NCBI GenBank assembly: GCA_040371205.1
Contig: AP031382.1
Location: 3,345,562 to 3,409,561, forward strand
Length of the DNA: 64,000 nt
Origin: Rhodanobacter sp.
GTDB lineage: Bacteria > Pseudomonadota > Gammaproteobacteria > Xanthomonadales > Rhodanobacteraceae
Direction: 5' to 3'
A program made the translations under genes and the position numbers. The notes beneath the pieces were generated by a model. It was not told the DNA's origin. It saw nothing but the letters and a program-made list of their open reading frames with translations, and did no database searches. Every line of letters begins with the position of its first letter. The stretch's first letter is position 1. Below are positions 63,576 through 64,000 of the stretch, piece after piece.

Positions 63576-64000
63576 TCAACGCAACGCCGCCGCCTCGCGC
63601 GCCAGTCGTTCGATGCCGGCCCAATCGCCGGCCACGAGCTTGTCCTTGGGCGTGAGCCACGAACCGCCCACGCAGACGACGTTGGGCAGCGCGAGGAAAT
63701 CCAGCGCGCTGGCGAGGCTGATGCCGCCGGTGGGGCAGAAGCGCAGTTGCGGCAGCGGGCTGGCCCAGGCGCCGAGCAGTTTCGCGCCACCGACCGGCAC
63801 CGCCGGAAACAGCTTGAGGTGCCGGTAGCCGCGTTCGAGCAGGCTCATCGCCTCGCCCGCGGTGGCCACGCCGGGCAAGAGCGGCAACGCGTTGGCGTCG
63901 GCGGCATCGAGCAATTTCGGCGAGACGCCGGGCGACACCGCGAAGCGCGCGCCGGCCTGGCGCGCGGCCTCCAGCTGCTGACCGTCGAGCACGGTGCCCA
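63576..64000 (-). CDS. eda: KDPG aldolase, partial (N-terminus outside window)
   Basis: Cleaves 2-keto-3-deoxy-6-phosphogluconate to pyruvate and glyceraldehyde-3-phosphate, ending the Entner-Doudoroff pathway. The visible 141 codons include GTVLDGQQLEAARQAGARFA, VSPG, LLPGVATAGE, the Schiff-base lysine in HLKLFPAVPVGG, and FCPTGGIS. About 60-70 N-terminal residues lie beyond the right edge. With zwf in the left part of the window, the cell appears to have an Entner-Doudoroff route; edd may lie just outside. Confidence 0.93.
   Translation of the reverse strand, partial: GTVLDGQQLEAARQAGARFAVSPGVSPKLLDAADANALPLLPGVATAGEAMSLLERGYRHLKLFPAVPVGGAKLLGAWASPLPQLRFCPTGGISLASALDFLALPNVVCVGGSWLTPKDKLVAGDWAGIERLAREAAALR

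Overview
The window is a GC-rich stretch of a gammaproteobacterial chromosome, most likely from the Xanthomonadales (a Rhodanobacter/Dyella/Frateuria-type genome). This rests on gene content and order (def-fmt-rsmB divergent from a LysM gene, dprA, topA and tsaC; TorF porin-glnK-amtB-glnA; a zinc-finger-free TopA with a Lys/Ala-rich tail), on dense packing with ATGA, GTGA and TGATG stop-start overlaps, and on intergenic inverted repeats of the kind common in this group. I see no tRNA, rRNA, CRISPR array, prophage or transposase gene. The genus is inference.

Layout. 1-4.8 kb: a DMT permease cut by the left edge, a DUF2239 protein, an MFS exporter, and a secreted GH64 beta-1,3-glucanase behind a LacI-type palindrome. 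5.1-11.9 kb, minus strand: zwf, a HAD hydrolase, tal, pgi and pgm, a glucose-6-phosphate/pentose-phosphate block; eda, cut by the right edge, adds an Entner-Doudoroff enzyme. 12.2-20.4 kb: a surface-glycan region with a GT-C mannosyltransferase-like protein, four GT2 enzymes, an O-antigen ligase/polymerase and a CDP-glycerol-transferase-like protein. 20.4-26.5 kb: an AAA ATPase with a DUF3820 protein, a sorbosone-dehydrogenase-like enzyme, a PEBP-like protein, and a run of small membrane proteins (DUF1328, DUF883, holin-like, YqjK-like) ending in an AI-2E-type permease.

26.5-28.5 kb, minus strand: an arsenic operon arsR-arsI-arsC-aquaporin with no active pump, expressed from a clear palindromic operator. 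28.6-31.5 kb: a small HTH regulator overlapping an SRPBCC gene, a lower-GC DUF2971 gene that looks acquired, and a DUF1801 gene. 31.7-35.6 kb: a LytS/LytTR two-component pair, two small exported proteins and an SDR enzyme. 35.6-42.8 kb: a MexEF-OprN-like RND efflux operon, coupled to that SDR gene and divergent from a LysR regulator, followed by convergent uppP.

44.2-48.4 kb: the nitrogen block TorF porin, glnK, amtB, glnA; glnA has a sigma-54 promoter and an NtrC-like site. 48.5-56.9 kb: information-processing genes (rsmB, fmt, def, LysM, dprA, topA, tsaC). 57.0-64.0 kb: an AMP-dependent ligase, a GGDEF-EAL protein, purD, a PhzF-like protein and the partial eda.

No single locus is plainly a new system. 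The best candidates for a second look are the pump-less arsenic operon with an altered aquaporin pore, the glycan cluster with its CDP-glycerol-type transferase, the SDR-coupled RND operon with a TetR-style operator, and the HAD enzyme coupled to zwf.
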